A stretch of 9,703 nt of DNA, taken from positions 1-9,703 of the forward strand of contig JAKLKT010000075.1 of NCBI GenBank assembly GCA_023150495.1. Reading direction: 5' to 3'. This DNA comes from Planctomycetota bacterium (lineage in GTDB: Bacteria; Planctomycetota; PLA2). The notes beneath the pieces are model-generated. The model had not been told where the DNA came from, searched no databases, and saw nothing but the letters and a program-made list of their open reading frames with translations. How positions within the stretch are numbered: position 1 is the first letter of the stretch; each line of letters starts with the position of its first letter. The position numbers and the translations under genes are program-made. Positions 1-6,516 of this stretch are shown in pieces.

Positions 1-964
1 CGAGGATCCCCGCCTCGTGCACGCGCTCGAGCGGGCGCCGGAACGGCCGCGCGGATGCCGCCGCGTCCACGCGGCGCCGGCCGTCGTCGAGCAACCGCCG
101 CACGGCCCGCGTAAGCCTCTGCCCCGTCCCCCGGAGCCCCCCCATGACCTCGGCCCGGTCGGGCGTGACCAGCTCCGCCGCCGCGGAGGGTGTCGCCGCC
201 CGCACGTCCGCGACGAGATCGCTGATCGTCACGTCCACCTCGTGGCCGACGGCGGAGACGACCGGCGTCTTCGCCAGAAAGATCGCGCGCGCGACGGGCT
301 CCTCGTTGAACGCCCAGAGGTCCTCGAGCGACCCGCCGCCGCGCCCGACCACGAGCACGTCGAACCCGCGCGCGTCCGCGAGCCTTATCCCCGCCGCGAT
401 CTCCTCCGCGGCGCCCGCCCCCTGCACGCGCACGGGCACGACGACGAGCTCGAGCGGCGGCCACCGCCGCGACGCCACGTGGATGAGGTCCTTCACCGCG
501 GCGCCCGACGGGCTCGTCACGAGCGCGACGCGCCGCGGGAATGCGGGCAGGGGCCGCTTGCGCGCGGGATCGAAGAGCCCCTCGGCCTCGAGCCGCTTCC
601 GCAGCTGCTCGAACGCGATCTGCAAGGGCCCTGCGCCCACCGGCTCGATCGCATCCGCCTCCATCTGGTAGCGGCCCTGCGGCGCGTAGACCGTCAGCCG
701 CCCGCGCACGCGGACGACGAGCCCGTCCTCCGGCTGGAACTTCAGACGCGCGGCCGACGACCGCCACAGCACGACGTCGAGCCGCGCCTTCTCGTCCTTG
801 AGCGCGAAGTAGACGTGGCCCGACTGCGGGCGCTTCACGCCGGAGAGCTCCCCTTCGACCCACACGCGCCCGAACTCCTGCTCCAGGAAGTCGCGGACGG
901 CCGCCTGGAGCTCGCCCACGCGATACACGTGCGAAGGGGAGGGGCTCCGGGGAGGGGTGGGCAC
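1..964 (-). CDS. xseA: Exodeoxyribonuclease VII large subunit, 3'-truncated by window edge
   Basis: Large, catalytic subunit of exonuclease VII, a cytoplasmic enzyme that with several small XseB subunits degrades single-stranded DNA to oligonucleotides. Reading from a GTG at 964-962, 321 residues are visible. Residues about 14-105 form the N-terminal OB-fold (VYRVGELQ, then VWVEGELSG, SGHVYFALKDEKA). Residues about 120-270 carry the family's core: LVTSPSGAAVKDL (149-161), the glycine-rich GRGGGSLEDLWAFNEEPVARAI (about 207-228), VVSAVGHEVDVTISDLVAD (about 235-253) and ATPSAAAELVTP (257-268). The family is usually 400-450 residues, so roughly the last 100, mostly helical, lie beyond position 1. 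The GTG directly follows the ymdB stop (TGAGTG), which suggests translational coupling. A later GTG (codon 13) is a less likely start. xseB would be expected just outside the window. Identity is secure. Confidence 0.95.
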   Translation of the reverse strand, partial: MPTPPRSPSPSHVYRVGELQAAVRDFLEQEFGRVWVEGELSGVKRPQSGHVYFALKDEKARLDVVLWRSSAARLKFQPEDGLVVRVRGRLTVYAPQGRYQMEADAIEPVGAGPLQIAFEQLRKRLEAEGLFDPARKRPLPAFPRRVALVTSPSGAAVKDLIHVASRRWPPLELVVVPVRVQGAGAAEEIAAGIRLADARGFDVLVVGRGGGSLEDLWAFNEEPVARAIFLAKTPVVSAVGHEVDVTISDLVADVRAATPSAAAELVTPDRAEVMGGLRGTGQRLTRAVRRLLDDGRRRVDAAASARPFRRPLERVHEAGIL

Positions 965-1744
965 TCAGTCCTCGCGGAGCGTGATCCGCTCGATCGAGCG
1001 GCTGCGGCCGCTCCCCTCGTCCACGTCGAGGATCACGCCGCACGCGCGGACGTCGTGGGTCGCGACCGTGAACGGCGCGTACATGCGCGTCGTGAAGCTC
1101 TTGAGCACGTTCGCCGTGCTCCTCCCGATCACGCTCCGGTAGGGGCCGCACATCCCGAGGTCGCTGATGTAGGCGGTGCCCTGCGGGAGCACCTCCTCGT
1201 CCGCCGTGGGCACGTGCGTGTGCGTGCCGACGACCGCCGTCACCTTGCCGTCGAGGTACCACCCCATCGCCCGCTTCTCGCTCGTCGCCTCGGCGTGGAA
1301 GTCGAGGATCACGACCTTCGTCTTGAGCCCGGCGAGCAGCTCCGTCGCGGTGCGGAAGGGGTCGTCGGCCGGGTCCATGAACACGCGGCCCTGGATGTTC
1401 ATCACGGAGACGGGCACGCCGCCGTCCGACACGATCGTCGTCACGCCGCGGCCCGCCGCCTCCTTCGGGTAGTTGTGCGGGCGCAGCAGCCGCTCCGGCT
1501 CGCGCTCGAAGACCTTGAGCACGTCCGCGCGCTTGTAGACGTGGTCGCCCGTCGTGCAGACGTCGATCCCCGCGGCGCGCAGCGCCTTGTAGGAGGCGAG
1601 CGAGACGCCGGAGCCGTCGGTCGCGTTCTCGACGTTCCCGACGACGAAGTCGATCTTCCGCTCGTGGCGGAAGGCCATGAGGCGCTTCGTGAGCAGCTCC
1701 CGGCCGGGGGAGCCCACGACGTCGCCGAGGCAGAGGATCCTCAA
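965..1744 (-). CDS. ymdB: YmdB-type metallophosphoesterase (TIGR00282 family)
   Basis: Calcineurin-like metallophosphoesterase of 259 residues, the usual family length. In Bacillus, YmdB is a cyclic-nucleotide phosphodiesterase involved in colony and biofilm behaviour and is encoded next to rny; the substrate here is not known. Visible metal-site motifs are ILCLGDVVGSPGR near the N-terminus (Asp8), GNVENA (Glu39, Asn40), TTGDHVY (Asp67, His68), ILDFHAEATSEK (His150) and VVGTHTHVPTADE (His175, His177). The start is TTG at 1744-1742, overlapping the rny stop by TTGA. No other start keeps Asp8, since the next Met is at residue 23, so TTG is well supported. There is no obvious separate ribosome binding site, so re-initiation after rny is likely. 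Oddity: the usual Asn of the GNH motif is Asp67 here, giving GDH. Confidence 0.93.
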   Translation of the reverse strand: MRILCLGDVVGSPGRELLTKRLMAFRHERKIDFVVGNVENATDGSGVSLASYKALRAAGIDVCTTGDHVYKRADVLKVFEREPERLLRPHNYPKEAAGRGVTTIVSDGGVPVSVMNIQGRVFMDPADDPFRTATELLAGLKTKVVILDFHAEATSEKRAMGWYLDGKVTAVVGTHTHVPTADEEVLPQGTAYISDLGMCGPYRSVIGRSTANVLKSFTTRMYAPFTVATHDVRACGVILDVDEGSGRSRSIERITLRED

Positions 1745-3297
1745 CGGGCGTACTCGACGACGCGCGTCTCGCGCACGAGGGTGACCTTGACCTCGCCGGG
1801 GTAGGTGAGCTCCTTCTCGATCTCCTTGGCGATGTCCCTTGCCACGCGCGTGGCGAGCCGGTCGCTCACCTTGGCGTTGTTGACGATGACGCGCACCTCG
1901 CGCCCGGCCTGGATGGCGTAGACCTGCTCCACGCCGGGGAAGGACGAGGCCACGTCCTCGAGCCGCTGGAGGCGCTCGATGTAGCGGTCGAAGGTCTCGC
2001 GCCGCGCGCCCGGCCGGCCGGCCGAGAGCGCGTCGGAGATCTGGGTGATCACGGCGTAGACGCTCTCCATCGGCACGTCGTCGTGGTGCGCCGCGATCGC
2101 GTTCACGATCACCTTGTTCTCGCCGCACCGCCGCGCGACGTCGGCGCCGATCGCGGGATGCCCGCCCTCCACCTCGTGGTCGATCGCCTTGCCGATGTCG
2201 TGGAGGAGCGCGCACCGCTTCGCGAGCTTCACGTCGAGCTTCATCTCGGCGGCCATCGCGCCCGCGAGGTGCGACGTCTCGATCAGGTGGTCGAGCACGT
2301 TCTGGCCGTACGACGTGCGGAACCGGAGCCGCCCGAGCAGCTCGATGAGCTTGCCGTGGAGCCCGTGGATCCCCACGTCCATGAGGCACTTCTTCCCCGT
2401 CTCGCGGAGGAAGACGTCCATCTCCTTCTTGATCTTGGAGACCACCTCCTCGATGCGCGTCGGGTGGACGCGCCCGTCCTGGATGAGCTGGACCATCGTG
2501 CGCCGGGCGATCTCGCGACGGACGCCGTCGAACGCGGAGACGACGATCACGCCGGGGGTGTCGTCCACGATCACGTCCACGCCCGTCGCCTTCTCGAACG
2601 CCCGGATGTTCCGGCCCTCGCGGCCGATGATCCGGCCCTTCATCTCGTCGTTGGGGATGTCCACCGTGGAGACGACGGCGTCGCTCATGTGGCCGGTCCC
2701 GAGCCGCTGGATCGAGGTCAGGACGACGTCCCGGGAGCGGCGCTCGGCCTCCTCCCGCGCCTCGTCCACCCGCCGGCGGACGAGCTTGTCGGTCTCGACC
2801 GCGAGCTCCTGGTCGAGCCGCTCGAGCACCCGCTTCTCCGCCTCCTCCCGGCTGAGCGCCGAGACCTCGAGGAGCTTGTCGACGATCTCCTTCTCCCGGG
2901 CGTCCAGCTCGTCCGATCGCGTCTTCAGGGAGGCCTGGCGGTCGGCGAGCCGCTTCTCCTGTTCGGAGAGCCGGCGGTTGCGCTGGTTCAGCTCCTCGTC
3001 CCGCCGGTCGAAGGCCTCCTCCTTCTTCGTGACGATGAGCTCGATCTCGCGGATCTCGGCGCGCTGCCGCTCCGCGTCCCGCTCGAACTCCTCGCGCCGC
3101 GTGAGGATCTCGTCCTTCGCGCGGACCTGCGCGTCCTTGAGGACGCGATCCGCTTCCTCCCGCGCCTTCTGGAGCACCGCCTCGCGCTGCGCCCTCGTCT
3201 CCGCCTCGCGCGCCGCGAGGAAGCGGTGGTAGACGTACCGGCCGCCCAGGAATCCGATGAGGATCCCGGGGACGACCCCGTAAAGCCACTGCGGCAT
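1741..3297 (-). CDS. rny: Ribonuclease Y (membrane-anchored endoribonuclease)
   Basis: RNase Y begins mRNA decay by endonucleolytic cleavage at the inner face of the membrane. The 518 residues match the usual length of about 520. Domains in order: a short hydrophobic N-terminal anchor (about 3-18, containing VVPGILIGFLGG); a long charged coiled coil (about 25-195); a KH RNA-binding domain with IIGREGRN at 223-230 (GxxG loop GREG); and the HD hydrolase domain with LLHDIGK at 364-370 (His366, Asp367) followed by EVEGGHPAIGADVARR. The signature SDALSAGRPGARRE (421-434) and a C-terminal KH-like segment follow. ATG at 3297 is chosen because GGAGG lies 7 nt upstream and the anchor starts at once; an upstream in-frame ATG at 3414 would add 39 unrelated residues. 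First gene of the rny-ymdB-xseA operon. Confidence 0.97.
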   Translation of the reverse strand: MPQWLYGVVPGILIGFLGGRYVYHRFLAAREAETRAQREAVLQKAREEADRVLKDAQVRAKDEILTRREEFERDAERQRAEIREIELIVTKKEEAFDRRDEELNQRNRRLSEQEKRLADRQASLKTRSDELDAREKEIVDKLLEVSALSREEAEKRVLERLDQELAVETDKLVRRRVDEAREEAERRSRDVVLTSIQRLGTGHMSDAVVSTVDIPNDEMKGRIIGREGRNIRAFEKATGVDVIVDDTPGVIVVSAFDGVRREIARRTMVQLIQDGRVHPTRIEEVVSKIKKEMDVFLRETGKKCLMDVGIHGLHGKLIELLGRLRFRTSYGQNVLDHLIETSHLAGAMAAEMKLDVKLAKRCALLHDIGKAIDHEVEGGHPAIGADVARRCGENKVIVNAIAAHHDDVPMESVYAVITQISDALSAGRPGARRETFDRYIERLQRLEDVASSFPGVEQVYAIQAGREVRVIVNNAKVSDRLATRVARDIAKEIEKELTYPGEVKVTLVRETRVVEYAR

Positions 3298-3304
3298 GTC
3301 CCAG

Positions 3305-3309
3305 CCTCC
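3305..3309 (-). promoter_or_regulatory. Ribosome binding site of rny
   Basis: GGAGG on the minus strand, 7 nt before the ATG at 3297. It decides the start over the longer in-frame ATG at 3414, which has no comparable site. Two of its bases (3308-3309) can also pair in the 3308-3341 hairpin. Confidence 0.8.
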
Positions 3310-3341
3310 GGTTGCGGCCGGGCCCAAGATCTGCAAACCGG
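3308..3341 (-). promoter_or_regulatory. Potential hairpin partly covering the rny ribosome binding site
   Basis: On the transcript strand, CCGGTTTGC (3341-3333) can pair with GCAACCGG (3315-3308), with one bulged base, around a loop of about 17 nt. The 3' arm includes the first two bases of the rny GGAGG. This is seen in the sequence. A role in controlling translation is inference, and such arms also arise by chance in GC-rich DNA. Confidence 0.3.
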
Positions 3342-3368
3342 CGCCTGGGCCGCTTGCGCGACCTCGCA

Positions 3369-3412
3369 GCCGGGTAGGCAATTGGTCCCGATCTATCCAA
3401 TGATCGCCCGGC
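3369..3412 (-). promoter_or_regulatory. Structured segment of the rny leader, alternative hairpins
   Basis: Within the predicted rny 5' leader, GCCGGG (3412-3407) can pair with CCCGGC (3374-3369). Inside this closing stem there are two competing pairings: CGATC (3406-3402) with GATCG (3393-3389), or ATTGG (3401-3397) with CCAAT (3385-3381). The segment is less GC-rich than its surroundings. It does not match a riboswitch I recognise. A regulatory function is a guess based on position and competing helices. Confidence 0.3.
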
Positions 3413-3440
3413 ACGACATTCGCGCGGGGCGTGTCCCTCT

Positions 3441-3470
3441 ACTTTAGTGGCGGACTTCTTCCCCCGTCAA
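3441..3470 (-). promoter_or_regulatory. Candidate sigma70-like promoter for rny operon
   Basis: On the minus strand, TTGACG (3470-3465, five of six to TTGACA) is followed after 18 bp by TAAAGT (3446-3441, four of six to TATAAT). It lies in the 232-bp gap between the 424-residue gene and rny and points towards rny. Transcription would start near 3433 and give a leader of about 135 nt. It is the best promoter-like match I found in the window; activity is inferred. Confidence 0.45.
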
Positions 3471-3529
3471 CCATCCGGCGCGGGGCCGGGGGCGGGTCCC
3501 GGCGAGCGGGCGCGCCGCGAGGGCGGAAG

Positions 3530-4804
3530 TCAGGGGGCCTTGGGGGCGGAGCCCCGCTCGTGAGGCCAGACCAGCGCGCCCGATTCGAGGGCAACCCGGT
3601 CCCCCTCGCGCCGCAGCCACTCCTTCACCCCGGCGCCCTTGAGGAAGACCGAGTGGCCGTCCGCGGGGATCGGAACCCGCTCGCCGGGCCGCTGGGGGCT
3701 CGTGATCTCCCCGTCCTTCAGCCGGAGCTCGACGGTGTCGGTCTCGGGGTCGAGGTGGATCTCCATCTCCTTCGCGGAGAGGGAGTTGACGATCATCCGG
3801 TTCCGGTTCCGGGTCAAGGTGACGTCGGCGAGCCGTTTCCCGTCGGCGAGCGCCGCCACGTGGACGAGGTCGTAGGACTCCTCGATCGCGTCGGGCAGGA
3901 GGCGGTTCACCTGCTGGACGAGGAGCCGCTCCGCGGAGCGGGAGAGGTTCACGACCCCCGGCGGCGGCCGGGCGGCGGGCTCCTGGTAGAGACCCATCCT
4001 GTCCGCGAGGGCCTTGAGCGCCACGGGGTCGACGCCCTGCCCCATGTCGATGAGCTTCTCCCCGAAGACCTCGAGGGCGTTCGCGCGCTCCCGCTCGAGG
4101 CCCGCGATCCGCTCCTTCAGGTCCCGGACCTCCCGCTCGAGGCCGGCGTTCTGGATCTGGAGGGCGCCCGCGAGGTCCGCCTGCGCCTTCACGGCGAGGA
4201 ACTGCTCGAGCCGGGTCTCCTTCTCGCGCAGCTCGCGCTCGAGCTTCTCCGCCTTCGCGGCGGCCTCGGCGGCGCCCCGCCCCGCGGCCGCGAGCGCGGC
4301 GTCCCGGTCCTCGAGCTCCTGCCCCGCCTTGCGCTCCCGCTCCCCCGCGGTCAGAGCCTCCGTCCTCATCACCTCGATCCGCGCGCGCAGGCCGTCCGCC
4401 TCCGCCCGCGCCTCGTCGAGCCGTCCCACGGGGACGGTCCGCTCCGAGATCCAGCGGTCGTAGACGAGGATCGAGAGGAGCCCGGAGAGAAGCGCGGCGA
4501 GGAGGACGAGGAGAGGCGACCCCCCCTGGCCCCCCCGGTTCTTCACGAGGGCGTCGAGGAGCCCGCGCTGGATCTCCGACAGCCCCCGGAACGTGTCGTT
4601 GAGAGCGCGCGTGCTCGTGACGACCTGCTGCGCGCGCTCGCTCTTCTCGATCGACTCCGCGATCCTCTCCTGGCTGCGGTCGAGGCGGTGGAGCGCTTCC
4701 GCGTTGGCGCGGAGCGCCTCGGCCATCGCCTGGAGCGGCGCGGGGAGGCTGCCCGGCGGCTCGGGGGCCCTGAGCGCGCGATCGTCGTCGTCGGGGCGGA
4801 TCAT
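3530..4804 (-). CDS. Coiled-coil protein with one membrane segment, function unknown
   Basis: Not recognised. The 424-residue product begins with an acidic/proline-rich tail (1-22), followed by a helical region with heptad character (about 23-90, MAEALRANAEALHRLDRSQERIAESIEK). One strongly hydrophobic segment follows (about 97-114, PLLVLLAALLSGLLSILVY). A long Ala/Glu/Arg-rich coiled coil (about 127-245) leads to a C-terminal globular region (about 285-415) with predicted strands such as RNRMIVNSL and MEIHLDPETDTVELRLKDGEI, ending near GALVWPHERG. No catalytic motif is evident. ATG at 4804 directly follows the TGA of the upstream 204-residue gene, so the two are probably co-translated and may act together at the membrane. 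A structural, scaffold or sensor role would fit this layout but is unproven. Confidence 0.8.
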   Translation of the reverse strand: MIRPDDDDRALRAPEPPGSLPAPLQAMAEALRANAEALHRLDRSQERIAESIEKSERAQQVVTSTRALNDTFRGLSEIQRGLLDALVKNRGGQGGSPLLVLLAALLSGLLSILVYDRWISERTVPVGRLDEARAEADGLRARIEVMRTEALTAGERERKAGQELEDRDAALAAAGRGAAEAAAKAEKLERELREKETRLEQFLAVKAQADLAGALQIQNAGLEREVRDLKERIAGLERERANALEVFGEKLIDMGQGVDPVALKALADRMGLYQEPAARPPPGVVNLSRSAERLLVQQVNRLLPDAIEESYDLVHVAALADGKRLADVTLTRNRNRMIVNSLSAKEMEIHLDPETDTVELRLKDGEITSPQRPGERVPIPADGHSVFLKGAGVKEWLRREGDRVALESGALVWPHERGSAPKAP

Positions 4805-5419
4805 TCAGAACTCCTCGAACTGCTTCCGGTCGGGCCGCTGCTCGAAGCGCGCGAGCGCCCGGCGCTGGAGCTCCTTCCGCTCGAACGTGAGCGCGCCGCT
4901 GACGAACGCCGTCCGCCTCGCCGGGTCGCCGCGGACCGCGAGGAGCGCCTTCCCTGCGTGCCCCTTCGGGACGCGGAGGGAGGGCACGGCGCCGAGCGCG
5001 AGCAGCACCGGGCGGAGCGCCGCGGGGGCGTCTGGCTTCACGAGCGCCACGGCGGGGAGCGCGGGCTCGCCGCCGTCGGGCGACACGAGCCCCTTCGGCG
5101 GCAGGATCAGCTCGTACGGCTCGTCGCGCGCGAAGTTGTAGACCTGGAGGGTGAGGAAGCGGTACGGGCCGCCTGCGAAGGCGCCGTCGATGCCCTCGTC
5201 GTGGACGTCGCCCGAGAGGAGGAGCCCGACGCCGTCGACGCCCCGGCAGACCCACACGGGGACGGCGACATCGCCCCTCTCGTGCTCGCCCGTGACCGAC
5301 TCGACCTCCGGCCCCAGCCACTGCGAGACGCGGGGGTAGAAGTGGAACACGGACGCGACGAGGACGAGCGAGACCGCCGTCGCGAGCAGCGGCAGGATGG
5401 GATCCTTGCGCTCGGCCAT
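4805..5419 (-). CDS. Small membrane-anchored protein, function unknown
   Basis: Not recognised. The 204-residue product has a short charged N-terminus (MAERKD) and one hydrophobic segment (about 8-28, ILPLLATAVSLVLVASVFHFY), consistent with an uncleaved signal anchor. The rest (about 35-180) is probably extracytoplasmic, with strand-like stretches such as PYRFLTLQVYNFARDEPYELILPP and GKALLAVRGD...TAFVSGALTFERKEL, which could form an immunoglobulin-like beta-sandwich. The C-terminus is a charged helix rich in Arg/Glu/Phe (180-204). There are only two Cys-free, motif-poor halves and no enzymatic signature. The ATG at 5419 lacks a convincing Shine-Dalgarno sequence. The stop abuts the ATG of the 424-residue gene, so the two genes form a probable two-gene unit. 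Confidence 0.75.
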   Translation of the reverse strand: MAERKDPILPLLATAVSLVLVASVFHFYPRVSQWLGPEVESVTGEHERGDVAVPVWVCRGVDGVGLLLSGDVHDEGIDGAFAGGPYRFLTLQVYNFARDEPYELILPPKGLVSPDGGEPALPAVALVKPDAPAALRPVLLALGAVPSLRVPKGHAGKALLAVRGDPARRTAFVSGALTFERKELQRRALARFEQRPDRKQFEEF

Positions 5420-5437
5420 ACGGATTGGACGCCGGAG

Positions 5438-5458
5438 CCCCGGGAAACCCGCCCGGGG
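5438..5458 (-). repeat. GC-rich inverted repeat before the 204-aa gene
   Basis: Perfect 7-bp arms CCCCGGG (5438-5444) and CCCGGGG (5452-5458) around a 7-nt loop, 18 bp upstream of the ATG at 5419. There is no T-tract, so a standard intrinsic terminator is not supported. It could be part of the terminator region of the upstream secreted-protein gene or a leader hairpin. Confidence 0.3.
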
Positions 5459-5480
5459 TGATGCGAACGGGGCGCGCCGT

Positions 5481-5529
5481 CCGGCTGGCCGCCGGCCGGG
5501 CCGCCGGGAAGGACCGCGCCCGACGGGCG
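5481..5529 (-). terminator. Weak candidate terminator region after the HEAT-like gene
   Basis: Just past the TAG at 5533-5531 lies a 13-bp palindrome, CGCCCG-A-CGGGCG on the plus strand (5517-5529). Further on, CCGGC (5481-5485) and GCCGG (5491-5495) form another inverted repeat within dense CCGG/GGCC sequence. These could slow transcription at the end of the upstream gene. No run of T follows, so this is only a weak terminator candidate. The 111-bp gap 5420-5530 holds no gene that I can see. Confidence 0.25.
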
Positions 5530-5530
5530 A

Positions 5531-6499
5531 CTAGCCCTCCGGCTTCGCGTCCCCTCCCTCCTTCTTCGGCTCGCCCCCGGCAGCGGGCGCCGCGGCCTTC
5601 TTGCGGAAGCGCGGCCCTACGTACGTCTCCCACTTGCCCTTCTTGTTCTCGTTGAACCACGCGCGCGCCTTCTTCGGGTCTTCGAACGCGGTGCCGTCGC
5701 CGAGCTCGCGCAGGCAGTCCTTGCCCTCGTTCTCGACCGCCTTGTAGCGCGTCTCGTAGGTGGAGCGCCGCTTCGGGTCGCCGCCGGTCGCGCCGGAGTG
5801 GAGGCCTTCGAGGTACAGGCAGATCTTCTCGAAGAACTCCTTGCGCATCTTGCCGTCGAGCTCGCGCCACTGGTAGCAGGCCTTGATCGCCTGCGCCGCG
5901 ACGGTGTTGTCGGGGTGCTTCCCCTTCGAGGCGTAGTCGAGGACCAGCTCCAGCGTGGCCTTGTCGTCGCCGCCGATCCACGCGAGCGACTGGAACCCGT
6001 ACTCGACCGCCTGCGGGTTCGGCGACTTGTCCTCGAGCACGGTCTCGAGCCACTTCACGAGCGGGGCCCGGCCGTCCTCGTCCCCGAGGTCGCCGAGGAT
6101 CTCGGCGCACTTGAGGTTCACGAGCGGCCGCTTCTTCGCGAAAAGCCCCTTCTTCGCGATCCGGTCGATGATGTCCTTCTGGAGCTTCACCTGCTCCTTC
6201 GTCGCCTGGTCGCCCTTCGACTTCAGGTAGGTGTAGGCGTTCTTGAGGTTCGTGAGCGTGGCGACCGCGTCGTCCTGCGGGAGGTCCTTGTTCTTGTAGG
6301 TCTGGTCGAAGGTGTCGAGGAACATCTGGATCTCGTTGTCCTCGAACGTGAGCCCCTCGGCGGGCTTCGCCTCGCCCTCCGGCGGCTTTTCCGCCGGCTT
6401 CTCCTCGGCGGGCTGTCCCTGCTCGGGCTTGGGCTCTTCCTGGGCGAGGAGCGTGCCCCCCCCGAGGAGAAGAGCGGTGAGGAATCGCCGAATGCTCAT
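5531..6499 (-). CDS. Secreted alpha-helical, probably HEAT-like repeat protein
   Basis: Product of 322 residues, function unknown. An N-terminal signal peptide is clear: MSIRRF, a hydrophobic core (TALLLGGGTLLAQ) and probable cleavage near residue 20. A Pro/Glu/Lys-rich low-complexity linker (21-48) precedes a helical body (about 50-270) of paired helices resembling HEAT or Armadillo repeats, for example RPLVNLKCAEILGDLGDEDGRAPLVKWLETV and AVEYGFQSLAWIGGDDKATLELVLDYA. The segment FEDPKKARAWFNENKKGKW (272-290) resembles the Asp-x(n)-Ala-Trp ending common after such repeats. The tail (299-322) is again Ala/Gly/Lys/Glu-rich. ATG at 6499 is supported by GGAGGT 5 nt upstream; longer in-frame extension into the pabC-like gene is an artefact. 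It probably works as an extracytoplasmic protein-binding scaffold. HEAT assignment is by pattern only. Confidence 0.82.
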   Translation of the reverse strand: MSIRRFLTALLLGGGTLLAQEEPKPEQGQPAEEKPAEKPPEGEAKPAEGLTFEDNEIQMFLDTFDQTYKNKDLPQDDAVATLTNLKNAYTYLKSKGDQATKEQVKLQKDIIDRIAKKGLFAKKRPLVNLKCAEILGDLGDEDGRAPLVKWLETVLEDKSPNPQAVEYGFQSLAWIGGDDKATLELVLDYASKGKHPDNTVAAQAIKACYQWRELDGKMRKEFFEKICLYLEGLHSGATGGDPKRRSTYETRYKAVENEGKDCLRELGDGTAFEDPKKARAWFNENKKGKWETYVGPRFRKKAAAPAAGGEPKKEGGDAKPEG

Positions 6500-6504
6500 G
6501 GGCC

Positions 6505-6510
6505 ACCTCC
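6505..6510 (-). promoter_or_regulatory. Ribosome binding site of the HEAT-like gene
   Basis: GGAGGT on the minus strand, 5 nt before the ATG at 6499 and inside the 17-bp gap after the pabC-like stop. It fixes the start and shows that this gene has its own ribosome binding site although it is close behind the aminotransferase gene. Confidence 0.75.
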
Positions 6511-6516
6511 AGCGGG

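Noticed and set aside
17..1804. Plus-strand 595-residue open frame opposite xseA, ymdB and rny
   Set aside because: Arg/His/Pro-rich shadow of GC-rich coding on the other strand; it has no domain and lies fully antisense to conserved genes.
965..3400. Single 811-residue minus-strand protein combining ymdB with upstream sequence
   Set aside because: Only the C-terminal part, from the TTG at 1744, is YmdB; the rest is an out-of-frame reading of rny.
2083..3447. Two long plus-strand frames opposite rny (454 and 372 residues)
   Set aside because: Antisense shadows of the rny coiled-coil region with biased composition and no homology.
3298..3529. 6S RNA gene upstream of rny
   Set aside because: 6S RNA can lie near rny in other bacteria, and the gap is long enough, but I could not trace a long closing stem with a central bubble; only short hairpins are visible.
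3431..5461. Plus-strand 676-residue frame opposite the 204/424-residue pair
   Set aside because: Low-complexity Arg/Leu/Glu shadow. The minus-strand pair has abutting stop/start, membrane segments and balanced composition.
3444..6506. Minus-strand 1020-residue frame across three genes
   Set aside because: Arg/Gly/Pro-rich out-of-frame reading that ignores the real gene boundaries and ribosome binding sites.
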